64,000 bases of DNA from Candidatus Accumulibacter sp. ACC003 (GCF_907163085.1 NZ_CAJQTX010000011.1:1-64000), one strand, 5' to 3'; shown: positions 54,796 to 62,841, numbered from the stretch's first letter. Translations and numbers: made by a program. The notes: generated by a model not told the origin, from the sequence alone.

Positions 54796-56492
54796 GAGCT
54801 ATCGATGGGACGGCTCTGATCGACCGGGATGCCACGCATCTGAGCCAGTCGATCGGTCGCCATCGCCCAGGGCAGAAAGGCACTCAAGTCCGTCGGCGGC
54901 AGGTTGCCGTTGGCGGCGCAGGCCTCCAGATACGCCGTCAGCCAGGTGCGCGGGTTGATTCCCCACAAGCGCAGCGTCAGCAGCAAGCTGAACATCGTCG
55001 CGGCGAGTGCGCCGGACCAGAGACTGCCCGACCCATAGAAGTTCTTGCGTGCGACCACCGGCGTGCGCTGTGCGCGCTCGGCGGCATTATTGTCCATCGC
55101 CACCTCGGGGCGGTCGACAAAGACGGTCAGGCCGGACCAATGTTTGCGCATGCTTCGCAGCACCTTGCTCGCCGGCATTTTGAGCGCCGGGTTCGCCAGT
55201 TCGCTTTCCCGTTGACTGGCCATTTGCGTGATCGCCTGCCGCAAGGCGCGGTCGCGTTCGGCCCACTGTACTGGGTCGCTACGGACTTCCAGGCGCCGTC
55301 CATTCAAGTGGTAGAGCTGAGCGATCTGCTCGACCCAGGCCAGTGCCCAGTCCGCGAGCTCCGGATGGGCGTTGGCCAGTTCCAGGAAATCACGCCGCTG
55401 ATGTGCCCAGCAGAAAGCCAGAATGAAGTGGTCAAGAACTCGCGCGAGCTTCTTGTAGGCCGAATAGCGATCACAGATGATGACTCCTCCGGCGCTACCG
55501 GAGAGCTCCCGGATCGGCACCGCCGCCGAGCGGCTCGGGTCGAGCACGAAGTGGATGACCGATGGGCCGTGGAACACCCAGAAATACCAGCGATGTCCGA
55601 CCTTCCCTTCGGTCTCGGCAAAGACCCGCCAGCGGGTCTCGTCTGCGTGCCACTGTTTCTCGCTGCGTAGTTGGCCAAGCAGTGCTTCTTCAAGCGGCTC
55701 GAACAGCGGTGCCAAGGCACGCAGTCCGCCGGCCACCGTTCCTGCCGAGAGCGTCAGTCCGTGGTCGGACAAGTCTCGCAGAAGCCGATGCGTCGGCTGG
55801 CCGTACAAGAACTTCGACAGCAGCAGGTGCACCCAGATCGACACGCCGTACTTTCCACGCGGGATCAATCGTGCCGGCGGTGGCGCGGTCAGAATACCCC
55901 GCGCGCCCGAACACTGACAGGTCCGCCGGTAGCGCCGCCGGCAGATCTTCCGGCGGTAGGCCTTGACCTCGATCTCGAGGACTTCACTGTCTTCCGTGCC
56001 GGGAAAGTCGACGTAGCCCAGACCACAGTCCGGGCAATGCGGGCAGTCGATGTCGATGACCTCGATCTGCGTCGGCAAGTGACTTTCCGGGTTCCGCCCG
56101 TGACCCGCTGCTCCCGGTTGCTGACCTCGAGCTCGCGACGATTTTTGGTCCGCCGCCGGGTTCTTCTCGGCTCCCGAAGAGCGTTCTGACTTGCGACCAA
56201 ACAGGCGTTTTTGCAGATCGCGGATCTTGCCCTTGGCCTGCTCCAGTTCGCTGCGCAAGGCCGCCTCGCGCGCCGCCGCTTGCGCCATTTCCACCCGATG
56301 AGCGGCCTCCGATTGCGCCAACCGAACCAGCGCTTGTCGATGTTGGCTCCGCCAGAAGCTGGCCTCCCAGCGGAGCTTGATTTCCTGCTCCTTGGTCAAC
56401 GTCACCAACACCTCGGCGAACGGCGCCACTTGGCGGTGACTTGCCGCCGATCCTCCGCCAATGATGTCCGCACCCGTGTCCATGCGCCGCAT
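54792..56492 (-). CDS. tnpC: IS66 family transposase (TnpC), copy 2
   Basis: Identical by eye to the 566-residue protein at 41241-42941, including HADETRWRVF, ICDRYSAYKKL and AMDNNAAERAQR. Both copies are complete, so the element is likely active or was until recently. TnpA and TnpB are again missing. Confidence 0.9.
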   Translation of the reverse strand: MRRMDTGADIIGGGSAASHRQVAPFAEVLVTLTKEQEIKLRWEASFWRSQHRQALVRLAQSEAAHRVEMAQAAAREAALRSELEQAKGKIRDLQKRLFGRKSERSSGAEKNPAADQKSSRARGQQPGAAGHGRNPESHLPTQIEVIDIDCPHCPDCGLGYVDFPGTEDSEVLEIEVKAYRRKICRRRYRRTCQCSGARGILTAPPPARLIPRGKYGVSIWVHLLLSKFLYGQPTHRLLRDLSDHGLTLSAGTVAGGLRALAPLFEPLEEALLGQLRSEKQWHADETRWRVFAETEGKVGHRWYFWVFHGPSVIHFVLDPSRSAAVPIRELSGSAGGVIICDRYSAYKKLARVLDHFILAFCWAHQRRDFLELANAHPELADWALAWVEQIAQLYHLNGRRLEVRSDPVQWAERDRALRQAITQMASQRESELANPALKMPASKVLRSMRKHWSGLTVFVDRPEVAMDNNAAERAQRTPVVARKNFYGSGSLWSGALAATMFSLLLTLRLWGINPRTWLTAYLEACAANGNLPPTDLSAFLPWAMATDRLAQMRGIPVDQSRPIDSS

Positions 56493-56604
56493 GGTGCCGG
56501 ATTTCCGCTGCTGTGTCCAGTCCAGATTTCCGGTCTACCCGCCAATCGCTGACTGAACCACGCCGACCAAAAAAGCGGGGGCTACGGGTTCACCGAATAC
56601 TTAC

Positions 56605-56756
56605 AACGCGGGAGTTTCGCGCGCCATGCACGCCCTTGTTTTTGCATGGAAAATATTCAACGCAGCATTCTCAATTGCCGGCAGCATCCCGTTCGCGTCG
56701 AGGTTCGCGCAAAGCGATCCAGAACCGCTGCCTGCACAAGCACTTGGACGCGAACG
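56605..56756 (+). promoter_or_regulatory. CRISPR leader, distal part
   Basis: Directly upstream of the first repeat. It includes a local A/T-rich stretch (gcatggaaaatattcaac) and inverted gttcgcgt / acgcgaac words near 56688-56700 and 56748-56756. Transcription of the array would start here; the part nearest cas2 lies beyond the IS66-type element. Confidence 0.55.
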
Positions 56757-57521
56757 GACACGCTCCCCGGCGACGGGGAGCGAGGATTGAAACAAATACC
56801 GCACCGCCATTGACGAGGAAATCGCCGCGACACGCTCCCCGGCGACGGGGAGCGAGGATTGAAACTTTCCAGACTTCGCCGAGGTCGGTGTTGACGAAGG
56901 ACACGCTCCCCGGCGACGGGGAGCGAGGATTGAAACCTGAATGAGTTGTTTGTGGCTGGGATTCATGGTCGAGTCATGACACGCTCCCCGGCGACGGGGA
57001 GCGAGGATTGAAACCTACCCAGCCCGCGATCGTAAACGTTGAGGCGGCAGACACGCTCCCCGGCGACGGGGAGCGAGGATTGAAACATGGTTAAACCTCC
57101 TCGCCGATCAGCTCACAGCGAAGACACGCTCCCCGGCGACGGGGAGCGAGGATTGAAACAGCGGCCGACGGCTGGGCGCTCAAATACCGCATCGACACGC
57201 TCCCCGGCGACGGGGAGCGAGGATTGAAACGCATCCAGCTCCTCAACCCCGCCCTGCTCGACACCGAGACACGCTCCCCGGCGACGGGGAGCGAGGATTG
57301 AAACCGCTCGAATCGCGCTCCATCGACATCCTGCCAGACCGACACGCTCCCCGGCGACGGGGAGCGAGGATTGAAACCCGCGCGGAGTAATCCATGTACT
57401 TTTGGGATCAGGGACACGCTCCCCGGCGACGGGGAGCGAGGATTGAAACTTCGGGGTCGTCGCCGCGCTCGAGGATGATGCGCGGACACGCTCCCCGGCG
57501 ACGGCAAGCGAGGATTGAAAC
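56757..57521 (+). CRISPR. CRISPR array, 11 repeats of 37 bp
   Basis: Repeats begin at 56757, 56829, 56900, 56978, 57050, 57123, 57194, 57268, 57341, 57413 and 57485. Each starts gacacgctccccggcg, ends gcgaggattgaaac, and contains the stem gctcccc/ggggagc. The gattgaaac end is typical of type I-C. Ten spacers of 34-41 bp separate them. The eleventh repeat has gg changed to ca in the 3' stem arm, weakening the hairpin, as expected near the trailer. The array is interrupted in spacer 11 by an IS21-type element; a truncated twelfth repeat lies at 60667. Confidence 0.97.
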
Positions 57522-57699
57522 AGCGAGGAATAGGGCATGACTGTGTATTCCACGCAATCTGGACACCGATTCCACGGCAAACTGGACACCCATTCCACGT
57601 GAATCTGGACAGTCGGAGCGTAGCGACGCGGGGTTAAAAGGTTTTACTCTGAGCCTCGTCTTGTGGTCAAGTTTTTGGCATGCAAAGGCAACCGCTTGG

Positions 57700-58016
57700 C
57701 GTTACTGCGTAACGGCTTCTTTGGCCAATAGAAGGCGCTTTTCGTAGTAGTCCGTCTCTCCATTCGGAACCCGCGCCGCGCGCTTCAAAGCGGCGTGGTC
57801 AGCCTCCCGAAGCAGGCTTTCAAGGACCTCACGTTGCGTTACTGCGTAACACGCCGCCAGGCGCTCCAAGGCACGCTTGGCGTGAAGATTGACCAGCAGA
57901 TTCAGCCGCTCGGCCTGGCCGTCCACATCTTTCAAGTGACGAACGCGATAGTCCGATTGCCGTTGAGCATTAGTTTTTGCCATGTTGATGGTCCTGTTGA
58001 GCGTTACGCAGTAACG
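57700..58016. promoter_or_regulatory. Three copies of the imperfect palindrome cgttactgcgtaacg
   Basis: Copies are at 57700-57714, 57837-57851 (last base differs) and 58002-58016 (reverse orientation). The last lies about 20 bases upstream of the passenger gene start, in operator position. The other two fall within its coding sequence, where they encode AVTQ. Confidence 0.5.
57702..57983 (-). CDS. Small putative DNA-binding passenger protein of the IS21-type element
   Basis: A 93-residue basic protein: MAKTNAQRQSDYRVRHLKDV, RLNLLVNLHAKRALERLAAC, YAVTQREVLESLLREADHAA. The short N-terminal AQRQ..YR segment, a RLNLLV strand and two helices suggest a ribbon-helix-helix-like DNA-binding protein. 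Similar small proteins occur on plasmids and transposons. Three copies of the 15-bp word cgttactgcgtaacg (either strand) lie upstream, inside and at the end of the gene, so self-regulation is possible. It is not part of a standard IS21. Confidence 0.6.
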   Translation of the reverse strand: MAKTNAQRQSDYRVRHLKDVDGQAERLNLLVNLHAKRALERLAACYAVTQREVLESLLREADHAALKRAARVPNGETDYYEKRLLLAKEAVTQ

Positions 58017-58197
58017 GTTTGATGGAGGGGTTGCCATGCCAGCAGCGCAGCAATCGAGGGCACAGGCCGTGGGGCGCTTTGGGCGCAACGAGTGGCACCG
58101 CGCAGAGTTATCCACGGCCGCCCGCCAGGCTGCGCTCCTTCTATAGCAGGCGGGCTGGCGGGCGGCGGTGGGTAACTTGTTGGGCTTGCTGAGGCGT

Positions 58198-58932
58198 TCA
58201 TACCGGCGTCTCGGGCTTGCGCAACGATTCGCCATCGAGGTCCAGCGTATGTGCCTGATGGACCAGCCGGTCGAGGATCGCATCGGCCAGCGTCGGATCG
58301 CCAATCGACGCATGCCAATGCTCGACCTGCAGCTGGCTGGTGATGATCGTCGAGCGCGTCCCGTGGCGGTCATCGAAGATCTCCAGGAGATCGCGGCGGC
58401 TCTCGTCGGAGAGCGGTGCCAGCCCCCATTCGTCGATCACCAGGACCTCGGTCTTGGCCAACTGCGCCAGCGACTTCAGATAACTGCCATCGCCGCGGCC
58501 GATCGCCAGCGCCGGCAAGAGACGCGTCAAACGCACATAGAGGACCGAATGCCCCTGCCGGCACGCCTGGTTGGCCAGGGCGCACGCCAGATAGGTCTTG
58601 CCGATCCCCGTCGGCCCGCAGATCAGCACGTTCTGGTGATCGCTCACCCAGCGCCCGGTCATCAAGCGGGCGAACAGCCCCCGGTCGAGTCGGCGCGGAT
58701 GCCGGAAATTGACATCCTCTGGCGTCGCCGCCTGTTTCAACCCGGCGCGTTTCAGACGCGCCGCATTCTGTCGCGACTCGCGTTCGGCCGCCTCGCAGTC
58801 GACCAGCAGCCCGAGGCGCTCCTCGAACGACAACTGGTCGATCTCGGGGCTTTGCGCCTGGCTGGCCAAGGCCCGGGCCATGCCCGGCAGGCGCAGTTGG
58901 TGGAGTCTCTCGACGGTCGGATGATTCAGCAT
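58198..58932 (-). CDS. istB: IstB helper ATPase
   Basis: A 244-residue AAA+ ATPase of IS21 elements that assists target selection by IstA. Seen: the N-terminal LRLPGMARALASQAQSPEID helical domain, Walker A NVLICGPTGIGKTYLACALA near residue 105, Walker B EVLVIDEWGLAPLSDESRRD and sensor-type STIITSQLQVEHWH. The start is 12 bases after the istA stop. Confidence 0.92.
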   Translation of the reverse strand: MLNHPTVERLHQLRLPGMARALASQAQSPEIDQLSFEERLGLLVDCEAAERESRQNAARLKRAGLKQAATPEDVNFRHPRRLDRGLFARLMTGRWVSDHQNVLICGPTGIGKTYLACALANQACRQGHSVLYVRLTRLLPALAIGRGDGSYLKSLAQLAKTEVLVIDEWGLAPLSDESRRDLLEIFDDRHGTRSTIITSQLQVEHWHASIGDPTLADAILDRLVHQAHTLDLDGESLRKPETPV

Positions 58933-58944
58933 GGCAAAGCTCCT

Positions 58945-60483
58945 TCAGTGGTAGTAACCGGGGCCACGCACATTGGCGTGCTCCGGAGGTAAATGGGTCT
59001 GGGCGGGTGCGCTCACCCGCTGCTTGTCCAGGCCGTTCTTCAAGATCGATTTCAGGCTGCTGTAGGACGTCGCCCCGATAGCGATGGCCCGCTCGCAGGC
59101 AGCTTCCAGGCGCTCGTCCCCGTAGGCCTGGCCCAGGCGCAGGATGCCCAGGCACGCCCGATAGGCCTGTTGCGGATGGCGGCGTTGATGCAGAAGGCTC
59201 TGCACGACGCCCTGGGCATGCGGCCCGATACGCCCGGCCCAGTCGAGTAGGCGCGGGGCATTCCAGCCCTGTACCGCCCGGTGGGCCGGCGCCATGTGCG
59301 CATCGACGGTGGTGTGCCGGCCGCGGGCGTCGTTGCGGACATGACTGGCAATGCGCGTGCCGCGATGGAACAGTTCGACGGTACTCGCCGTCAGCCGGCT
59401 ATCGACTTGCTCGCGGGCGAAGCGGTAGGGCACCGAGTAGTAGTGGCCGACGAGCTCGACGTGGTAATCAATGCCGACCCTGACGACTTTCCATTCGGCG
59501 AACTCGTAACGCGTCACCGGCAAGGGCAGTAAAGCCGGCCGATCGAGTTCGATGAAGGCCGATTGGCGGCAGCCGGGCAACTTCTTGAACGGACGGTTAT
59601 TGAGCCGGGTCATCAGTTCGGCGATGCTGCGGTTGAGCTCAGCCAGGCTGAAGAAACGCTGGTGGCGCAGACGCGCCAGGACCCAGCGCTCGACCAGAAG
59701 CACCCCAGCTTCGGCCTTGGCCTTGTCTTTCGGGCGACGCGGCCGGGCGGGGAGAACCGCGGTGCCGTAATGGGTGGCCAGGTCGCGGTACGTCGGGTTG
59801 AGTTCGGGCTCGTAGTAGCAGGCGCTGGTGACGCCGCTCTTGAGGTTGTCGGGCACCATCAGGGCGGTGACGCCGCCGAGGTGTTCGAAGGTGCGCACAT
59901 GGCTGCCGATCCAGTCCGGCAGGCTCTGGCTCCAGGTGGCTTCGCCGTAGGTGTAGTTGGAGGCGCCGAGGACGGCGACGAAGATCGCCGCCAGCCGGAT
60001 TTCACCGCTCATCGGGTCGGTGATCGGCACCGTCTGGCCGGCGTAGTCGACGAACAGTTTCTCGCCCGGGGTGTGCGTCTGGCGCAGGCTCAACGAGAGC
60101 CGCCCGACCCACTGACGGTAGAGGGCGCAGAAGCCGCTGTAGCGGTAGCCGGCCGGTTGTTCGGTTTTGTATTCCTGCCAGAGGAGATCTAGGGTGACGC
60201 CCTTGCGCCGCAGTTCGCGGTGCACGACCGGCCAATCGGGTTCGGGGCGGGTCTGGTTCGACGGTGCCGCCGGCGGGTACAGCTGCGCCTCCAGCTCCGG
60301 CTCGCTCATTCCCGCCGGCAGTGGCCAGGTGACGCCGTAGAGCTTCGCACGACGGAGGAGATCGCCGACGGTCGTCGGTGAGGCGTGGGTCGCCCGGGCG
60401 ATCTCGCGGTGGCTGCGGCCGCCCTCAAGGGACAGCCGTAAAACGTCAAGAATCTTGCGCATGGATAGCCTGCTATTCGCCAT
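58945..60483 (-). CDS. istA: IstA transposase
   Basis: A 512-residue IS21 transposase. The N-terminal HTH is ILDVLRLSLEGGRSHREIAR, ATHASPTTVGDLLRRAKLYG. The DDE/RNase H core begins GEKLFVDYAGQTVPITDPMS (Asp), with HLGGVTALMVPDNLKSGVTS (Asp) and KDKAKAEAGVLLVERWVLAR (Glu). The C-terminal beta region is HVELVGHYYSVPYRFAREQV. The true start may be ATG at 60462, just before the HTH. It looks complete. Confidence 0.92.
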   Translation of the reverse strand: MANSRLSMRKILDVLRLSLEGGRSHREIARATHASPTTVGDLLRRAKLYGVTWPLPAGMSEPELEAQLYPPAAPSNQTRPEPDWPVVHRELRRKGVTLDLLWQEYKTEQPAGYRYSGFCALYRQWVGRLSLSLRQTHTPGEKLFVDYAGQTVPITDPMSGEIRLAAIFVAVLGASNYTYGEATWSQSLPDWIGSHVRTFEHLGGVTALMVPDNLKSGVTSACYYEPELNPTYRDLATHYGTAVLPARPRRPKDKAKAEAGVLLVERWVLARLRHQRFFSLAELNRSIAELMTRLNNRPFKKLPGCRQSAFIELDRPALLPLPVTRYEFAEWKVVRVGIDYHVELVGHYYSVPYRFAREQVDSRLTASTVELFHRGTRIASHVRNDARGRHTTVDAHMAPAHRAVQGWNAPRLLDWAGRIGPHAQGVVQSLLHQRRHPQQAYRACLGILRLGQAYGDERLEAACERAIAIGATSYSSLKSILKNGLDKQRVSAPAQTHLPPEHANVRGPGYYH

Positions 60484-60666
60484 GTGGGCCTCGGCAAATC
60501 TCCCGAGGGTGCCACGGTTATCCCGCGCGCTACGATATTACAAATGACTGTCCAGTTTGCTCTGGAATCGGTGTCCAGTTTGCCGTGGAATCACTGTCCA
60601 GTTTCGTCTGGAATCGGTGTCCAGTTTGGTGTGGAATACGCAGGCATGACCATCACAGCCACGATA

Positions 60667-60693
60667 GACACGCTCCCCGGCGACGGGGAGCGA
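60667..60693 (+). CRISPR. Truncated terminal CRISPR repeat
   Basis: The first 27 bases of the 37-bp repeat (gacacgctccccggcg ... gagcga) are kept; the gattgaaac end is replaced by cagcgaagcgg. It lies 16 bases after the IS21-type duplication and closes spacer 11, so it is the trailer-end repeat of the original array. Confidence 0.9.
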
Positions 60694-60760
60694 CAGCGAA
60701 GCGGACCCTGGCGTGTTCCGGCACGCACGCGCTACAAGCTCTGGCCGTACAATTGCCGCC

Positions 60761-61243
60761 ATGTCTCAGGAACGACTCCCGGTCACGCAGGCGATACGCG
60801 TCTTGCGTGCGGCGCGGGTGGCGTTTACCGATCATCCCTACGCCTACGAGGAGCACGGCGGTACGGCGGTCAGTAGTCGCGAGTTGGGCGTCGATGAGCA
60901 CGCGGTGATCAAGACGCTGGTGATGGAGGACGAGGGCAAGCGGCCGCTGTTGGTGCTCATGCACGGTGATCGCGACGTGTCGACGCGGCAACTCGCTCGC
61001 CACATCGGCGTCAAGACGATTGTCCCGTGCAGCCCGGCGGTCGCCAATCGCCATTCGGGTTACCTGGTCGGTGGCACCAGCCCCTTCGGCACGCGCAAGG
61101 CGATGCCGGTGTATCTCGAACGCAGCATTCTCGAACTCGACACGATCTACATCAACGGCGGCCGTCGCGGCTACCTGGTCGGCATCGCGCCGCAGGTGTT
61201 GGTCGACGTGCTCAAGGCGAATTTGGTCGATGTCGGCGTTTGA
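60761..61243 (+). CDS. ybaK: YbaK-type Cys-tRNA(Pro)/aminoacyl-tRNA deacylase
   Basis: A 160-residue YbaK/EbsC protein: SQERLPVTQAIRVLRAARVA, the catalytic-Lys region DEHAVIKTLVMEDEGKRPLL, SGYLVGGTSPFGTRKAMPVY and NGGRRGYLVGIAPQVLVDVL. YbaK hydrolyses Cys-tRNA(Pro) formed by prolyl-tRNA synthetase. The ATG at 60761 is only about 70 bases past the last CRISPR repeat. A fragment of a related gene lies before cas3. Confidence 0.9.
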   Translation: MSQERLPVTQAIRVLRAARVAFTDHPYAYEEHGGTAVSSRELGVDEHAVIKTLVMEDEGKRPLLVLMHGDRDVSTRQLARHIGVKTIVPCSPAVANRHSGYLVGGTSPFGTRKAMPVYLERSILELDTIYINGGRRGYLVGIAPQVLVDVLKANLVDVGV

Positions 61244-61266
61244 GGTGCTGCGGCGGCGGCTGGCAT

Positions 61267-62202
61267 CTAACCGAGTTGCAGCACGTCGCCGTTGCCGAGG
61301 AACAAGTCGGTCTGCGAGCCCTTGCTTGCCGTTCCGCGCTGCACGGGCAGGCCGCTGGCGAGCATTTTCCTGACCGCCGTTTGGCCGGTGCAGTGATTGC
61401 AGCCGATCCGGGCGATGCCGTAGTCGCTGAGTGCCTTGACGATCTGGTCACGCTGGCTGTCCCAGTCTTCGAGCGGCGAGAGGTGCAAGCCGCCATAGAT
61501 GGCATGGATGCGCTCGCCGCCGCTGAAGGTCCGGCGGGAATAATCGAGCAGGTTCAGGACGCCGCCGTGGCCGCAGCCGGTGATCATCGCCATGCCCTGG
61601 TCGCGCAGCCTGGCGTAGACGACGTTTTCTCCCTGGACCTGCAGCAGCGTGCTCATCGGGAAGCTGGCGACTGCCAGGCCGGGGAAGAGGAGCAGCGGCT
61701 GCTCGCTCGACACGGTGCTGAGCGTCCCGCTATGGCCTTGTTGTCGGATGAAGGCCAGGCCGGCTGGATGGAAGCCTTCCGGGATGTAAATCGGGATTCC
61801 GGGGTAGTGCTTGAGCGTCGAGCTGATTCCCCAGAAGTGATCGAAATGTTCGTGGCTGATGATCAGGGCTTCGATGCGGCGTTCCTGCAACAGCCGGTCG
61901 ATACCCTCGTCGGCGAAGCGGCGGTCCATCCAGTCGGGGTTCCAGCCGGTGTCGAAGAGCACGCGGCGGACGCTGCCGTCGGTCGCCTCGGCTTCCAGCA
62001 GCGCCGAGAAACCGGCGGCGTTGTCGGCGTGCAGCGCTCCGAAGGGTGGCCAGGGAATGGCGTACTGGTCGGTCTGCGCGCCGCCGGCGGCACGGATGTC
62101 GTCGAACACGGTGGTGGTATCGAACCAGCCGGTTTCGGAGATGCAGAGAATCCGCAAGCGCTGCAGGGCGCCAATGTCGAGCGTTGGAGAAGTCGTGCTC
62201 AT
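61267..62202 (-). CDS. MBL-fold metallo-hydrolase
   Basis: A 311-residue metallo-beta-lactamase-fold protein with the metal site ALIISHEHFDHFWGISSTLK (HxHxDH), a second His in MAMITGCGHGGVLNLLDYSR and a third near HAIYGGLHLSPLED. GCNHCTGQTAVRKM resembles the C-terminal region of the archaeal-type dihydropterin-phosphate synthase-like MBL subgroup. The substrate is unknown. It is followed upstream, on the same strand, by the NifX-like gene, 46 bases away. Confidence 0.82.
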   Translation of the reverse strand: MSTTSPTLDIGALQRLRILCISETGWFDTTTVFDDIRAAGGAQTDQYAIPWPPFGALHADNAAGFSALLEAEATDGSVRRVLFDTGWNPDWMDRRFADEGIDRLLQERRIEALIISHEHFDHFWGISSTLKHYPGIPIYIPEGFHPAGLAFIRQQGHSGTLSTVSSEQPLLLFPGLAVASFPMSTLLQVQGENVVYARLRDQGMAMITGCGHGGVLNLLDYSRRTFSGGERIHAIYGGLHLSPLEDWDSQRDQIVKALSDYGIARIGCNHCTGQTAVRKMLASGLPVQRGTASKGSQTDLFLGNGDVLQLG

Positions 62203-62248
62203 GTTCCTTACCTCGCTATTCGCTGGTGATTTCGGCTTGCGTCCGGCC

Positions 62249-62605
62249 TTAATGGCTGTATTCGTGATGCTGCCGGTAAACGGGCAGCCGCTGCAACTCG
62301 TTGGCGAGCAAGGCCGCGACAGCGGTATCGGGATCTTCCTCGCTGGTGATCACCGGCAGGATGCCACTCTGCATCAGGCGATCGTGCAGCGCGGCACCCA
62401 TGCCGCCGGTAATCAGGATATTGATTCCGGCCAGCGGTTCGGCGAGTTGTTGGGGGCTGGCGTGCAAGCTCTGTTGCATGGAAAGCTCGACCAGGCGTTT
62501 GCCGACGAGCACGCCTTTTTCAAGCTCGTAAATCCAGAATTTGCGGCACTTTCCAGCGTGCTCGGTGATCACTTTTCGATCCTGGCTGGTGACGGCGATT
62601 TGCAT
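62249..62605 (-). CDS. NifX/NafY-like FeMo-cofactor-domain protein
   Basis: A 118-residue protein of the dinitrogenase iron-molybdenum cofactor domain family: MQIAVTSQDRKVITEHAGKC, RKFWIYELEKGVLVGKRLVE, LAGINILITGGMGAALHDRL. Small members of this family bind metal clusters, and many occur outside nif loci with unknown clients. The start at 62605 gives the canonical first strand. It is transcribed away from the sigma-54 activator, which is a likely regulator. Confidence 0.82.
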   Translation of the reverse strand: MQIAVTSQDRKVITEHAGKCRKFWIYELEKGVLVGKRLVELSMQQSLHASPQQLAEPLAGINILITGGMGAALHDRLMQSGILPVITSEEDPDTAVAALLANELQRLPVYRQHHEYSH

Positions 62606-62787
62606 GCTGTGGTGTCCTTTGCTGTCGATCAAGAGGGGCAGGGCGAAGCGGCCGACTGCCGCCAATAGGCAAGTATCAGTAAGTGCTTATCAAGATTCGT
62701 GCCAGCTGGCGCGGCAAAGAACAAATTCCGGGAAAGCAATGGCTTGGCTGACGATGAGGGCGACGACGGCCGTCGTTTTTGACAGCC

Positions 62788-62806
62788 TGCTGCCAATATG
62801 GCAGCA
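62788..62806. promoter_or_regulatory. Dyad tgctgcc-n5-ggcagca between divergent genes
   Basis: A 7-bp inverted repeat with a 5-base spacer lies 36 bases before the activator start and about 180 bases from the NifX-like start. It could be an activator-binding (UAS) or autoregulatory site. No clear -24/-12 promoter was confirmed. A second perfect 14-bp palindrome followed by T4 lies at 62763-62776. Confidence 0.4.
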
Positions 62807-62841
62807 TTTGGCAGTCAATTCGGCAGAAGTGGTGGCCTTCG

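Larger units (their letters stand above)
53889..56604 (-). mobile_element. IS66-type element with a DruA-like gene, copy 2, in the CRISPR leader
   Basis: A 2716-bp copy of the element at 40338-43053 with the same gtaagtattcgg/ccgaatacttac ends. It is flanked by the 8-bp duplication aacgcggg (53881-53888 and 56605-56612). It separates cas2 from most of the leader and the array. The orientation is the same as copy 1. Confidence 0.92.
57542..60642 (-). mobile_element. IS21-type element inserted in CRISPR spacer 11
   Basis: A 3101-bp element flanked by the 8-bp duplication ggcatgac (57534-57541 and 60643-60650). Ends begin tgtgtattccac and tgcgtattccac (reverse complement). Three (left, 57542-57613) and four (right, 60549-60642) copies of a roughly 23-bp ctggacaccgattcca-type motif lie at the ends, as known for IS21 transposase-binding sites. 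Removing it restores a spacer of 36 bp. It carries istA, istB and an extra small gene. Confidence 0.93.

Noticed and set aside
27279-56492. Druantia anti-phage system
   Set aside because: Only DruA-like genes are present, each inside an IS; no DruE-type helicase or other Druantia component is nearby.
56757-57521. Spacers targeting sequences in this window
   Set aside because: No match was found by eye; a computed search would be needed to be certain.
37228-60693. Functional, intact CRISPR-Cas defence
   Set aside because: cas5 and cas4 are both interrupted, and the leader is split, so I describe it as probably inactive.
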